Shown here piece after piece: positions 47,821 through 56,368 of a stretch of 64,000 nucleotides of DNA. The notes under the pieces are model-generated. The model saw nothing but the letters and a program-made list of their open reading frames with translations, was not told the DNA's origin and did no database searches. Source of the stretch: Streptomyces sp. NBC_01197. Lineage in GTDB: Bacteria > Actinomycetota > Actinomycetes > Streptomycetales > Streptomycetaceae. A program made the translations under genes and the position numbers. The stretch spans positions 682,001 to 746,000 of the forward strand of contig NZ_CP108569.1 in NCBI RefSeq assembly GCF_036010505.1, read 5' to 3'. Position 1 is the stretch's first letter. Each line of letters begins with the position of its first letter.

Positions 47821-49971
47821 ATGACTTGGGCTGACGCGTTCCCCAACCTGCTGATCGGGTTGCGGGAGGGACTTGAAGCAGGACTGGTGATCAGCATCCT
47901 GCTGGCCGCGCTGCGCCGTACCGCGGGCGAGGGCCGCCGTGTGTCCACCGCGCCCGTGTGGCTGGGCGTGGTCGGGGCGGTCGCCGTCGCCGCAAGCTTC
48001 GCGACGGTGCTGACGTTCTCCACCGATGTGCTCTCCAGCAGCGGCCAGGAGACGGTGGGCGGCCTGCTCAGTGTCCTGGCGGTGATCCTGGTGACCGGGA
48101 TGGTCTTCTGGATGCGGAAGACCGCCGCGAGCCTGTCGGGCGAACTGCGCTCCAAGGTGGCGGCCGCCTCACAGGTGGGGGCGGGCGCGCTCGCCGCCAC
48201 GGCCTTCCTCGCCGTGGGCAGGGAGGGTCTGGAGACCACTCTGTTCCTGTGGACGGCCGCCCGGGCCTCCGGTGAGACGGTGTCCCCTCTCGTCGGAGCC
48301 GGACTCGGGCTGGCGCTCGCCTGCCTGGTGTGCTGGCTGCTGTTCCGCCGGGCGATCCGCATCAACCTGGGCGTGTTCTTCTCCCGTACCGCCCTCGCAC
48401 TGCTCGTGATCACCGCGGGCGTGCTGGCGTACGGCCTCGGCGAGCTGCAGAACGCCGGCCTGCTCCCCGGCCGCACCTGGCTGGCGTTCGACGTCAGCGG
48501 GACGATCCCGACCAGTTCGTGGTGGGTCACTCTCATCACGGGCGTGACCGAGCTCACCACACGGATGACGGTGCTCCAGGTCGTCGCGTGGGCCGTGTAC
48601 CTGGCCGTCGCCGTCACTCTGTTCGTCAGAGCCTCGCGTTCGCCCGCCACAGCCCCCTCCAAGCCGGAGTCGAAATCCTCTCCCGCGGCTGGACAGCCGG
48701 CGGGCACCCAGGCCCCCGGCGCCCCGGTCCCGCAGGCACAGACCGCCCCTGCGGGCGCCTCCTCCGCCCCGCCGGACCGCGCCGGCTTCCTGAGCCGCCG
48801 CAGTCCGTGGGCGGTCGGCGCCGTGATCGTGATGGTGCCGGCTCTGCTGGCGACGGGCGCCGTGGTGTTCCTGCCGTCGGGCGGCAGCGCGGCGGCCGGC
48901 ACGAAGGTCACCGTGACATCGTCCGGCTGCGCGACTGGGTGGTCCACCGCGCACAGCGGTGCGCAGACCTTCCAGGTGGTCAACCGGTCCGGGCGGGCGG
49001 GCGAGATCAACCTGGACGACTCCTCGGGGGCCATCGTCGCCGAGATCGAGACGCTCGGGCCGGCCACCACCGGCTCGATGAGCGCCACACTCGGCGCCGG
49101 TGAGTACACCTTCAAATGCCTGATGTCGGGCCAGGGGACGAAGAGTTCACAGACCGTGACCATAGGCGCCGGCCCGGGCTCCGGAGGCAAGGCCCCGGTC
49201 GCCGTCAAGCGGGTGTCCGTGGCCGACCTCAAGCCCGCGGCAGCTCAGTACCGCGCCTACGTCGCGCCCAAGCTGGCCACCCTGGCCAAGCAGGTCGCAG
49301 CGGTCCGGCACGACATCGCCGGCCCCCACCTGGACGCCGCGCGCAAGGACTGGCTGCCCGCCCAGCTCACCTGGGACGAAATCGGCGCCGCCTACGGGAG
49401 CTTCGGGGACCTGGGAGATGCCATCGACGGGCTGCCGCAAGGTCTGCCCGGTGGCGTCCACGACAAGGACTTCACCGGCCTGCACCGCCTGGAGTACGGC
49501 TTGTGGCACAACGGCAGCACCGGCGAACTCCTGCCCGTCGCCGACCGGCTGGAGACGGACGTCGCGACGTTGCGCAAGAATCTTCCCCAGGTCACAGTCG
49601 ATCCGACCGACCTCCCGGTGCGCTCCCACGAAATCCTTGAGGACGCCCTGCGGGACCGTCTGACCGGCGCGGCCGACCAGGGCTCCGGCGCCATGTACGC
49701 GGAGACCGAGGCCGACATCAAGGGGACCAGGGTGGTCCTGGCCGAGCTGGCACCACTCATCAAGCCCCGTTCACCCAAGCTGCTGCCGACCGCCGCCACC
49801 CAGCTCGACTCGCTGGAATCGGCGCTGCGGGCGATCCGTACCGGCAGCGGCCGGCAGTCTTTCCAGGACGTTCCCCTGGCCCGGCGCCAGCAGGTCGATG
49901 CCCGTATCGGCAGCGTGCTGGAGACCCTTGCCTCGGTCCCCGACCTCCTTGAGGTGCCCATCTCCCGCTGA
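47821..49971 (+). CDS. efeUO: EfeU-EfeO fusion: iron permease (FTR1 family) joined to imelysin/cupredoxin binding protein
   Basis: 716 residues. The N-terminal EfeU half has seven helices with two REGLE iron-binding motifs (15-19 and 134-138). A Pro/Ala-rich linker and another hydrophobic helix (about 325-345) follow, then a cupredoxin-like domain (VTVTSSGCATGW ... TFKCLMSG) and the M75 EfeO domain with HRLE (GLHRLEYGLW). In E. coli EfeU and EfeO are separate proteins of the EfeUOB ferrous iron uptake system; here one polypeptide would bridge membrane and cell-wall side. The DyP-type efeB follows 96 bp downstream. Confidence 0.92.
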   Translation: MTWADAFPNLLIGLREGLEAGLVISILLAALRRTAGEGRRVSTAPVWLGVVGAVAVAASFATVLTFSTDVLSSSGQETVGGLLSVLAVILVTGMVFWMRKTAASLSGELRSKVAAASQVGAGALAATAFLAVGREGLETTLFLWTAARASGETVSPLVGAGLGLALACLVCWLLFRRAIRINLGVFFSRTALALLVITAGVLAYGLGELQNAGLLPGRTWLAFDVSGTIPTSSWWVTLITGVTELTTRMTVLQVVAWAVYLAVAVTLFVRASRSPATAPSKPESKSSPAAGQPAGTQAPGAPVPQAQTAPAGASSAPPDRAGFLSRRSPWAVGAVIVMVPALLATGAVVFLPSGGSAAAGTKVTVTSSGCATGWSTAHSGAQTFQVVNRSGRAGEINLDDSSGAIVAEIETLGPATTGSMSATLGAGEYTFKCLMSGQGTKSSQTVTIGAGPGSGGKAPVAVKRVSVADLKPAAAQYRAYVAPKLATLAKQVAAVRHDIAGPHLDAARKDWLPAQLTWDEIGAAYGSFGDLGDAIDGLPQGLPGGVHDKDFTGLHRLEYGLWHNGSTGELLPVADRLETDVATLRKNLPQVTVDPTDLPVRSHEILEDALRDRLTGAADQGSGAMYAETEADIKGTRVVLAELAPLIKPRSPKLLPTAATQLDSLESALRAIRTGSGRQSFQDVPLARRQQVDARIGSVLETLASVPDLLEVPISR

Positions 49972-50067
49972 TGTGCGCGCGTGCGCGCCGGACGAAACCG
50001 GACCCAAACCGCCGGGTGTCCCCACCTCTATCCGCTCCGTCGTCACGACCGATCAAGGAGACTTGCC

Positions 50068-51300
50068 ATGGGCGTCAGCCGACGCACGTTCATACAGGGC
50101 GGCGCCGCCGGAGCCGCCGGCACCGCCCTGACGGGCGGACTTCTCGCCGCGGGTGCCCGCGCCGACGCGAACAGCGGCGGCCACAGCTCCCACGAGGCGT
50201 CGTCCTACCCCTTCCACGGCGCCCACCAGTCGGGCATCCTCACCCCGGGCCCCCCGCACCAGCAGCGCTTCTCCGCCTTCGCCGCGTTCGACGCGACAGC
50301 GGCGAAGCGCACGGAACTGGTCGACCTGATGCATACCCTCACGGAGCGGGCCCGCTTCCTCACCTCCGGCGGGACCCCACCGGATCTGGGCGTCAGCCAG
50401 CCTCCTTCGGACAGCGACGTGCTGGGGCCCGATGTCCCCGCCGACGGCCTGACCGTCACCCTCGCCGTCGGGTCGAGCCTCTTCGACGACCGGTACGGCC
50501 TTTCACATGCCAAGCCGCTCCGCCTGACCCCGATGCGGACCTTCCCCAACGATGCGCCCGAGGCCCGCTGGAGCCACGGTGACCTGCTGCTCCAGCTCTG
50601 CGCGAACCACCCTGACACCCTCCACCACGCGATCCGCGACCTGACCAAGCACACCCGGGGCGGCATGCAGCTGCGCTGGAGGATGGAAGGGTACGGATCG
50701 CCGCCGCGCCCCTCCGGCGCCCCCCGCAACCTGCTCGGTTTCAAGGACGGCACCGCGAACCCCGCCCCCGGGACGGCTCAGGGCCTGGTATGGGTGGACG
50801 ACCCGGCCGAGCCCGCCTGGGCGCAGGGCGGTACCTACCAGGTCGTGCGGTTGATCCGGATGCTCGTGGAGTTCTGGGACCGGGTCTCGATCAACGAGCA
50901 GGAGATGATGTTCGGCCGCCGCCGCGACAGCGGCGCCCCGCTGGACGGCAACGCGGAGACCGACATCCCCGACTACGCCAAGGACCCCCACGGCCAGGTG
51001 ATTCCGCTCAACTCCCACATCCGGCTGGCGAACCCGCGTACACACGCGACGAACAGCCAGCGCCTGCTGCGCCGCTCGTACAACTACGACCTGGGAATGG
51101 ACGAGAACGGCAACTTGCAGTGCGGGCACATCTTCGCGTGCTACCAGCAGGATCTGCACCGCCAGTTCGAACAGGTCCAGCAGCGCCTCATCGACGAACC
51201 CCTCGTGGACTACGTCCAGCCATTCGGCGGCGGCTACTTCTTCACCCTCCCCGGAGTGCTCAACTCCCGGGACTGGTACGCGCGTCGCCTGCTCACCTGA
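50068..51300 (+). CDS. efeB: EfeB, deferrochelatase/DyP-type peroxidase
   Basis: 410 residues. The Tat signal peptide MGVSRRTFIQGGAAGAAG (SRRTF motif) is followed by the DyP fold. The GxxDG motif is GFKDGTANP, the proximal heme ligand is the His in LNSHIRLANPRT, and LRRSYNYD supplies the distal-side arginine region. EfeB uses heme peroxidase activity to support iron uptake and may remove iron from heme. AAGGAG is seven bases before the ATG. It probably shares the upstream iron box with efeUO. Confidence 0.93.
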   Translation: MGVSRRTFIQGGAAGAAGTALTGGLLAAGARADANSGGHSSHEASSYPFHGAHQSGILTPGPPHQQRFSAFAAFDATAAKRTELVDLMHTLTERARFLTSGGTPPDLGVSQPPSDSDVLGPDVPADGLTVTLAVGSSLFDDRYGLSHAKPLRLTPMRTFPNDAPEARWSHGDLLLQLCANHPDTLHHAIRDLTKHTRGGMQLRWRMEGYGSPPRPSGAPRNLLGFKDGTANPAPGTAQGLVWVDDPAEPAWAQGGTYQVVRLIRMLVEFWDRVSINEQEMMFGRRRDSGAPLDGNAETDIPDYAKDPHGQVIPLNSHIRLANPRTHATNSQRLLRRSYNYDLGMDENGNLQCGHIFACYQQDLHRQFEQVQQRLIDEPLVDYVQPFGGGYFFTLPGVLNSRDWYARRLLT

Positions 51301-51488
51301 CGGAGCCGTACGGACTCCGGGGGAACCGCCCGGCCCCGGCGTCCGTCGCGCGAAGCAGGCCGCTGGTGACCGCGTCGACTACGGCCCTGAAACGACCAGT
51401 TGGTCGTGCCGTCGGGGTGCGCCCCAACGCGACACATGTGTCGCGGGCGTGGGGCCGTGGGGCCCGCTTGAAGGTACCGAGGTAACGA

Positions 51489-52064
51489 TCACCCCGCTGA
51501 TCTGGCGTTCTTGCGCTGGTTGGCATGGAAGCGCGTCTTCTTCTGACGATTCCCGCACGTGTTCATGTCACACCATTTGCGGGTGCGACTCCGGCTGGTG
51601 TCGAAGAAGGCGGCTTGGCAGGTCGGTGATGCGCACAAGGCCAACTTTCCGTCTCGTTCGCCCGCGATGATGCTCACCGCGTCGGCGGCGATCACGCCGA
51701 GGGCATCTTCCACACAGGAAGCCGAGCCGAGCAGCCATCGCCGATTACCCTCGGGCGTCAGAAAAGCCGCGGCCCGCCCCTGAGCGCTGCGGTCATTGAT
51801 CACTTGGACAGCAGACACAGGGAGAGCGTCCTGGATCGCGGCCGCTGTCGCGGCGGCGTGAATCGACTCCCTCAGTTCCCGCGCGAGGTCGAGCTGGGCA
51901 GCGGTGCAGGACGCCACGGCGAGGCCGTTCACTGCCAGCCAGTCGACGAGTCGGTGCGGCGTGGGAATGCGCTCCACAGCGTCGCCATGACGCTCCGACA
52001 GAGTCCCCGTGAAGCTGGTCGCCAGCACGCTACCGAGGCGGAAGTCAGGGAACCCAGTACGCAT
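51489..52064 (-). CDS. CGNR zinc-finger transcriptional regulator
   Basis: 191 residues. The N-terminal ABATE-type stress-induced domain is followed by a C-terminal zf-CGNR: CASPTCQAAFFDTSRSRTRKWCDMNTCGNRQKK with the C-x4-C ... C-x4-C-G-N-R pattern. It is divergent from the epoxide hydrolase gene, and twin 17-bp repeats in the intergenic region begin right at its start codon. It is the likely regulator of both itself and the hydrolase. Confidence 0.87.
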   Translation of the reverse strand: MRTGFPDFRLGSVLATSFTGTLSERHGDAVERIPTPHRLVDWLAVNGLAVASCTAAQLDLARELRESIHAAATAAAIQDALPVSAVQVINDRSAQGRAAAFLTPEGNRRWLLGSASCVEDALGVIAADAVSIIAGERDGKLALCASPTCQAAFFDTSRSRTRKWCDMNTCGNRQKKTRFHANQRKNARSAG

Positions 52065-52066
52065 GG

Positions 52067-52125
52067 AACCACCTTAGCCGGTTGCGCGCTGCCATGAGGA
52101 CGCGGTAGAACCGCCTTAGCCGGTT
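52067..52125. promoter_or_regulatory. twin 17-bp operators AACCRCCTTAGCCGGTT
   Basis: Copies lie at 52067-52083 and 52109-52125, 42 bp apart centre to centre (about four helical turns). Each has AACCR/CGGTT arms around a CCTTAGC core; the second is a perfect 5-bp inverted repeat. They lie between the divergent starts of the CGNR gene (52064) and the hydrolase gene (52170). Confidence 0.7.
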
Positions 52126-52169
52126 CGCCGGTAGGTCGTTGCCGGTTCCACGATGGCCAGGAGGTTCTC

Positions 52170-53345
52170 ATGCCCCGCCCAACCAGCGACGTGCAAGCAT
52201 TTGAAGCCCACGCAACTGACGCTGACCTCGACGATCTGCGCGCGCGGCTGGCCTCGGCGCGACTACCGGAGGCTGAGACGGTCTGTCGCGCCGCGCCCGG
52301 CCCTCGCCGATGGGAACAGGGCGTTCCTCTCGTCGACCTCGTCGGTGTCGTGAACTACTGGCGCACCGGGTACGACTGGCGGTCGTTCGAAGCGCGCCTT
52401 GACCGGATCGGCCAGTTCAGCACGACTATTGACGGCCTGGGAATCCACTTCCTGCACCGCCGGTCCGCACGCGCAGATGCCACTCCTCTGATCATGACGC
52501 ACGGCTGGCCGGGCAGCATTGCCGAGTTCAGCGAGGTAATAGACGAGTTGGCAGATCCGGAAGATGCGGACGCGCCGGCGTTCCACGTCGTGGCCCCTTC
52601 GCTACCAGGCTTTGGCTACAGCGAGAAGCCGGCCACCACCGGGTGGGGGATCGAGAAGATCGCGGCCGCATGGGTGGAGCTGATGGAAAGACTCGGCTAC
52701 AGCAAGTTCGCAGCCCACGGCGGCGACTGGGGAGGTGTGATCACCACCGTCATCGGCGGCAGGTTCCCGGCGCACGTTCTCGGCATCCACACACTGACCC
52801 CGCAGGCACCGCCCGGGTTGACAACGCAGGGGCTGACGGCGGCCGAGCGTAAATGGACCGAGGAGACCCGCGCTTTCTGGGACGGCCCGCGCGCGGCGTT
52901 CGCGAAGCAGCAGGCGGCCCGACCGCAGACCATCGGTTACTCGCTCGTCGACTCACCAGTCGGGCTTCTCGCCTGGATCCTTGACAAGTTCGCTGAGTGG
53001 ACAGATACCGATGACAGCCCCTTCGAGACGGTTTCCATAGACAGCATTCTTGACAACGTCACCCTGTATTGGCTGACCCGGACCGGAGCGTCGTCGGCCC
53101 GCATTTACTACGAAAGCCACGACTCGCTCGATCCCGGACTTCGGGTCGACGTCCCGTCAGCACTCACCGTGTATCCCCACGACATCGAGAAGTGCCCGCA
53201 CGTCTGGGCACAGGAGCGATACCGACAGATCGTCCGATGGAGGTCACCCGAAACCGGAGGGCATTTCCCGTCGCTGGAGGTTCCCGAGTATTTCGTCAAA
53301 GATCTGCAAGAAGGCCTCGCGGCAGTGCTGGCCGCTGATCGGTGA
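52170..53345 (+). CDS. epoxide hydrolase (EHN-type alpha/beta hydrolase)
   Basis: 391 residues. An N-terminal EHN segment (ATDADLDDLRARLASARLPEAE ... GYDWRSFEARL) is followed by the alpha/beta fold with oxyanion motif HGWPGS, nucleophile Asp186 in GGDWGG and His365 in GGHFPSLEVPE. The epoxide-opening Tyr residues lie in the cap region. The family converts epoxides to diols via an aspartyl ester. AGGAGG is five bases before the ATG. It probably belongs to the CGNR regulon through the twin operators. The natural substrate is unknown. Confidence 0.9.
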   Translation: MPRPTSDVQAFEAHATDADLDDLRARLASARLPEAETVCRAAPGPRRWEQGVPLVDLVGVVNYWRTGYDWRSFEARLDRIGQFSTTIDGLGIHFLHRRSARADATPLIMTHGWPGSIAEFSEVIDELADPEDADAPAFHVVAPSLPGFGYSEKPATTGWGIEKIAAAWVELMERLGYSKFAAHGGDWGGVITTVIGGRFPAHVLGIHTLTPQAPPGLTTQGLTAAERKWTEETRAFWDGPRAAFAKQQAARPQTIGYSLVDSPVGLLAWILDKFAEWTDTDDSPFETVSIDSILDNVTLYWLTRTGASSARIYYESHDSLDPGLRVDVPSALTVYPHDIEKCPHVWAQERYRQIVRWRSPETGGHFPSLEVPEYFVKDLQEGLAAVLAADR

Positions 53346-53687
53346 GCGCGGCAGGGTGCCGACACTCGATCACCGCTGATCCGATCAAGGCGTGCCCGAG
53401 GCTTCCGGACCGAGTACGTCCAGACGTAGAACGCGGTCGGACAGGGCGCGGCGAGCCGATCGCGATCCGGCGGCAGAACTTCGGTGCCCGAGGTCCGTGG
53501 CCGATACGCCGGTGAGCGCCACCGGACATACCGAAGCGGCGCCGGTGGAGCGCTCCCGGCTTGTCGCCGGCCACCGCCGCCGCTTCGGCGTGAAGCAGGT
53601 ATGAGACTTCCGCCCGGACGGCTGGATGCGCGGCGCGGGCTGGGGTGCGGTCGCCCGGTGCCCCGGGCGGTCGGGGAACGGTGCGGG
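53346..53687. other. 342-bp stretch with no recognisable gene
   Basis: Open frames exist in several phases but have no start, ribosome site or motif that I can support, and none continues a neighbouring gene. Nothing further is seen. Confidence 0.5.
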
Positions 53688-54137
53688 TCAGCGGACTTCG
53701 GTGACCCGGCGCTCCTTCAGGGCGGCGCAGTTGGAGTGCTCCACCGACACGGACACGTTGTCGATGGCGCCGCCCCAGCTCACGCAGTAGCCCTTGCCGT
53801 AGGCGTAGGCCGGCCCCGCGTAGGACGTGTAGTTGCCGGAGTCGTCGGCCGACGTCTCGGTGGAGGGGACGTAGATGTACGTGGACATGTACGTCGCCTT
53901 GCCCGGGGCGGAGCGGATGGTCACGACACAGTTCTTGCCGTTCGAGGAGTTGTACGTGAGGTAGACGGTGCCCCGCGAGCCGATGGGCGCCGAGTTCACG
54001 GTCTTGTAGGCGCTGCCGCAGGCGCCCTGGGGTGTGATGTTGGGTGCGGCGGAGGCGGTCGTGCCGAGCGCGGTCGTGGCGCCCACCGCCAGTGCGGTCA
54101 GCGCCCCGGCGGCCGCGATATTGCGTGCGATTCTCAT
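53688..54137 (-). CDS. secreted spore-associated-protein-like small protein
   Basis: 149 residues. The signal peptide MRIARNIAAAGALTALAVGATTALGTTASA is followed by a mature domain of about 115 residues with three Cys (GACGSAYKTVNSAPIGSRGTVYLTYNSSNGKNCVVTI ... YGKGYCVSWGG ... HSNCAAL). GGGGGAAAT lies just before the ATG. The pattern matches the Streptomyces proteins annotated as spore-associated protein, whose function is unknown. Abundant Ser/Thr/Tyr strands suggest a small beta-sandwich. No operon partner. Confidence 0.7.
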   Translation of the reverse strand: MRIARNIAAAGALTALAVGATTALGTTASAAPNITPQGACGSAYKTVNSAPIGSRGTVYLTYNSSNGKNCVVTIRSAPGKATYMSTYIYVPSTETSADDSGNYTSYAGPAYAYGKGYCVSWGGAIDNVSVSVEHSNCAALKERRVTEVR

Positions 54138-54337
54138 ATTTCCCCCTTGCGTCCCTGAGAGCGGTCTGCTCCCACTTGATGTGACCCGCGAGCGGCACGG
54201 ATAGTTGTGCCGTATTCACGCTGGGTCCCGCGAGAGGGAGTTGATGGCCCGTCAGGGCCGTACGCGACGGATCACATGGGGGGGCCGAAGCCACCGGGGG
54301 CACCGTGCGGGCCCAGGTCCGCTGGTTGGTCGCAACC

Positions 54338-54359
54338 GCCGCTGACAACGAGCAGCGGC
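54338..54359. terminator. 7-bp hairpin downstream of the DJ-1/PfpI gene
   Basis: GCCGCTG (54338-54344) and CAGCGGC (54353-54359) form a stem with an 8-base loop, 22 bases beyond the stop of the minus-strand DJ-1/PfpI gene. Confidence 0.4.
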
Positions 54360-54381
54360 TGCGCCGGCCGCGGAGAAAAGT

Positions 54382-54948
54382 TCAAGACCCGACGAGAGCC
54401 TTGTGAATCGCGTCGAGGAAGTCGTCGAGGTCCTTCGGTGTCCGTGAGGTGACCAGGGCGTAGCCGCCTTCGGAGTCACTCACCGCCGGTTCATCCACCC
54501 ATGCCTTCGCTCCCGCGTTGCGGATGTCGGTCCGCAGCGAGGGGTAGGAAGTGAGTGTCTTGTCCCGCAGGACTCCCGCTTCCACCAGAGCCCAGGGGCC
54601 GTGGCAGATCGCGGCGATGGGGCGGCCGGATGCCGCGAAAGCCTTGACGATACCGATGGCCTTGTCATTCAGCCGGAGGTTGTCGGCGTTGATGGTGCCG
54701 CCGGGGATCAGCAGCAGCTGGTGAGCGCGGGGATCCACCGTATCGAAAGTGGCGGTGGGCTGTACGGTCTCGCCGGCGTCCTTGTCCCCCACCAGGGTCT
54801 GGATGGGCTCCGCCGAGGCGGCGGCGACAGTGACGTCCGCGCCATCCTCACGCAGCCGCGTGAAGGGCACGAGCAATTCGTCCTGCTCGACACCGTAATT
54901 GGTGACGAGCGCCAGGACACGGTGACCATTGAGCGGCTTGTCGGACAT
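54382..54948 (-). CDS. DJ-1/PfpI family protein
   Basis: 188 residues. VLALVTNYGVEQDELLVPFTRL opens the flavodoxin-like fold and AAICHGPWALVEAGVL is the nucleophile elbow with its Cys (AICHG), as in PfpI/YhbO and general-stress Hsp31-like proteins. VTSRTPKDLDDFLDAIHKAL closes it. The family comprises protein deglycase-, protease- or glyoxalase-like stress proteins, so biochemical activity cannot be chosen from sequence. The start at 54948 is behind a small hairpin (54986-55008). Divergent from the IS630 element. Confidence 0.88.
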   Translation of the reverse strand: MSDKPLNGHRVLALVTNYGVEQDELLVPFTRLREDGADVTVAAASAEPIQTLVGDKDAGETVQPTATFDTVDPRAHQLLLIPGGTINADNLRLNDKAIGIVKAFAASGRPIAAICHGPWALVEAGVLRDKTLTSYPSLRTDIRNAGAKAWVDEPAVSDSEGGYALVTSRTPKDLDDFLDAIHKALVGS

Positions 54949-54985
54949 GATGCGCCTTTCTGTGGGTGGTCCGTCGACCGGAGTG

Positions 54986-55008
54986 CCCGGATGGAAGAGC
55001 CATCCGGG
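54986..55008. terminator. 9-bp perfect hairpin CCCGGATGG/CCATCCGGG
   Basis: The arms 54986-54994 and 55000-55008 enclose AAGAG, 38 bases upstream of the DJ-1/PfpI start. It could be a leader hairpin for that gene or the terminator of a gene displaced by the IS630 insertion. Confidence 0.45.
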
Positions 55009-55199
55009 TCCTGATACCCGCGCGGCTCTGCGACGGCGGCGCCCGGTCGCGCTGGAACAGAGTGTTTATGGTCTAGTCAGGGGGTTACCCGCATTCCTGG
55101 TCTTATTCCCGCCGGCTGCCCCCGGGCGGCCTACTGAGGCTGAACTCGTGGTGTCGTAAGGGGTGACGACTGGTCGGTGGCTGCGGTATCACCGGAGTC

Positions 55200-55739
55200 A
55201 TGCGGTATCCACAAGGGGGCGGGCTGACCGCCGAACGACAGCAGTTTCGCGAAGAGTTACGGCTCAAGGCGGCCGAGCGGTTCGCCCTGGGCGAGGGTAG
55301 TACAGCGATCGCCAGAGATCTGCGGGTCAGTGTCCGCTCGGTCCAGCGATGGCGTCACGCGTGGGCCGAGGGCGGCCCGCGATCCTTGCGGTCGCAGGGG
55401 CCAGCGTCGCTGCCGAAACTGAGCGATCAGCAGTTCACGCAGCTTGAAGCGGAGCTGGCCAAAGGCCCGGCCGCGCATGGCTGGCAGGACCAGCGCTGGA
55501 CGCTTGCCCGGGTCACGACGGTGATCGGCCGACGCTTTCACCTGACATACACGATCCAGGGCGTGCGCAAGCTGCTGGTGCGCAACGGCTGGTCTTGCCA
55601 GGTACCGGCCCGCAGAGCGATGGAGCGGGACGACGACGCGGTCGCGGGGTGGGTCAAGGAGGTGTGGCCCTGCGCGGAAGGCTCGCGGCGGCCCATGGAG
55701 CCTGGCTCGTCTTCGAAGACGAAGCCGGCTTCTCCATGA
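55200..55739 (+). CDS. IS630-family transposase, first frame (DNA-binding part)
   Basis: 179 residues. An N-terminal HTH/winged domain (RLKAAERFALGEGSTAIARDLRVSVRSVQRWRHAWAEGGP) is followed by a second helix-turn-helix region (WTLARVTTVIGRRFHLTYTIQGVRKLLVRNGWSCQVP). It ends out of phase with the catalytic frame in GSRRPMEPGSSSKTKPASP. Together the two frames would make one transposase of normal size by a -1 or +2 frameshift in the overlap around 55680-55735. Many Streptomyces IS630 copies show the same split, so it may be programmed rather than a defect. Confidence 0.85.
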   Translation: MRYPQGGGLTAERQQFREELRLKAAERFALGEGSTAIARDLRVSVRSVQRWRHAWAEGGPRSLRSQGPASLPKLSDQQFTQLEAELAKGPAAHGWQDQRWTLARVTTVIGRRFHLTYTIQGVRKLLVRNGWSCQVPARRAMERDDDAVAGWVKEVWPCAEGSRRPMEPGSSSKTKPASP

Positions 55740-56266
55740 CGCCGCCGCACGCAAAGACATGGTCGCCACGCGGCCGCACCCCGGTGGTCCGCGTCCGCGG
55801 CCGTTCCCGCAGGCGCATATCCATCGCAGCGCTGACCTGCTACAAACCCGGCCACCGGTCGAGGCTGGTCTACCGGCCCCGCCGCGACGACGGCAACCGT
55901 GACGGGCGCAAGAGCTTCTCCTGGCGCGACTACCGCGACCTGCTGATCTCCGCCCACCAGCAGCTCGACGGCCCCATCGTGCTCATCTGGGACAACCTCA
56001 ACGTCCACAAAGCAGCCGGCCTGAGAGAGTTCGCCGAAACCCGCGACTGGCTGACCATCTACTACCTGCCGCCCTACGCACCCGACCTCAACCCCGTCGA
56101 GGGCATCTGGTCACTCCTACGGCGCGGATGGCTCTCGAACGTCGCCTTCAGCACCCCCGAACACCTCGTCCAGACCGTCCGGCGCGGCCTGCGGCACATC
56201 CAGTACCGCAGCCACCTCATCGACGGCTGTCTCACCGAGACCGGCCTGACCATCCGCCCCGCCTGA
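55595..56266 (+). CDS. IS630-family transposase, second frame (DDE catalytic part)
   Basis: 223 residues from a possible ATG, though the true protein probably begins by frameshift from the first frame. DDE elements: Asp in VFEDEAGFSM, Asp in VLIWDNLNVHKAAGL and Glu in APDLNPVEGIWSLLRR. All three are present, so the catalytic centre is intact. It directs cut-and-paste transposition into TA. Confidence 0.88.
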   Translation: MPGTGPQSDGAGRRRGRGVGQGGVALRGRLAAAHGAWLVFEDEAGFSMTPPHAKTWSPRGRTPVVRVRGRSRRRISIAALTCYKPGHRSRLVYRPRRDDGNRDGRKSFSWRDYRDLLISAHQQLDGPIVLIWDNLNVHKAAGLREFAETRDWLTIYYLPPYAPDLNPVEGIWSLLRRGWLSNVAFSTPEHLVQTVRRGLRHIQYRSHLIDGCLTETGLTIRPA

Positions 56267-56368
56267 CCATCAGCACGACATCCCGAGTTCAACCTCAGTA
56301 ACGGCCCGCTCGCGGCCGCAACGCGCCTCTTGGAATCGGGGCAGAAACAGGAAGAGGGTGCACTCGGT

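Larger units (their letters stand above)
55134..56298 (+). mobile_element. IS630-family insertion sequence, 1165 bp
   Basis: The left end CTGAGGCTGAACTCG and the reverse complement of the right end, CTGAGGTTGAACTCG, match over about 30 bases with a few differences. Both are flanked by TA (55132-55133 and 56299-56300), the expected target duplication of Tc1/mariner-related IS630 elements. The element carries the two-frame transposase below and sits in a non-coding gap, so no gene is broken. Confidence 0.88.
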
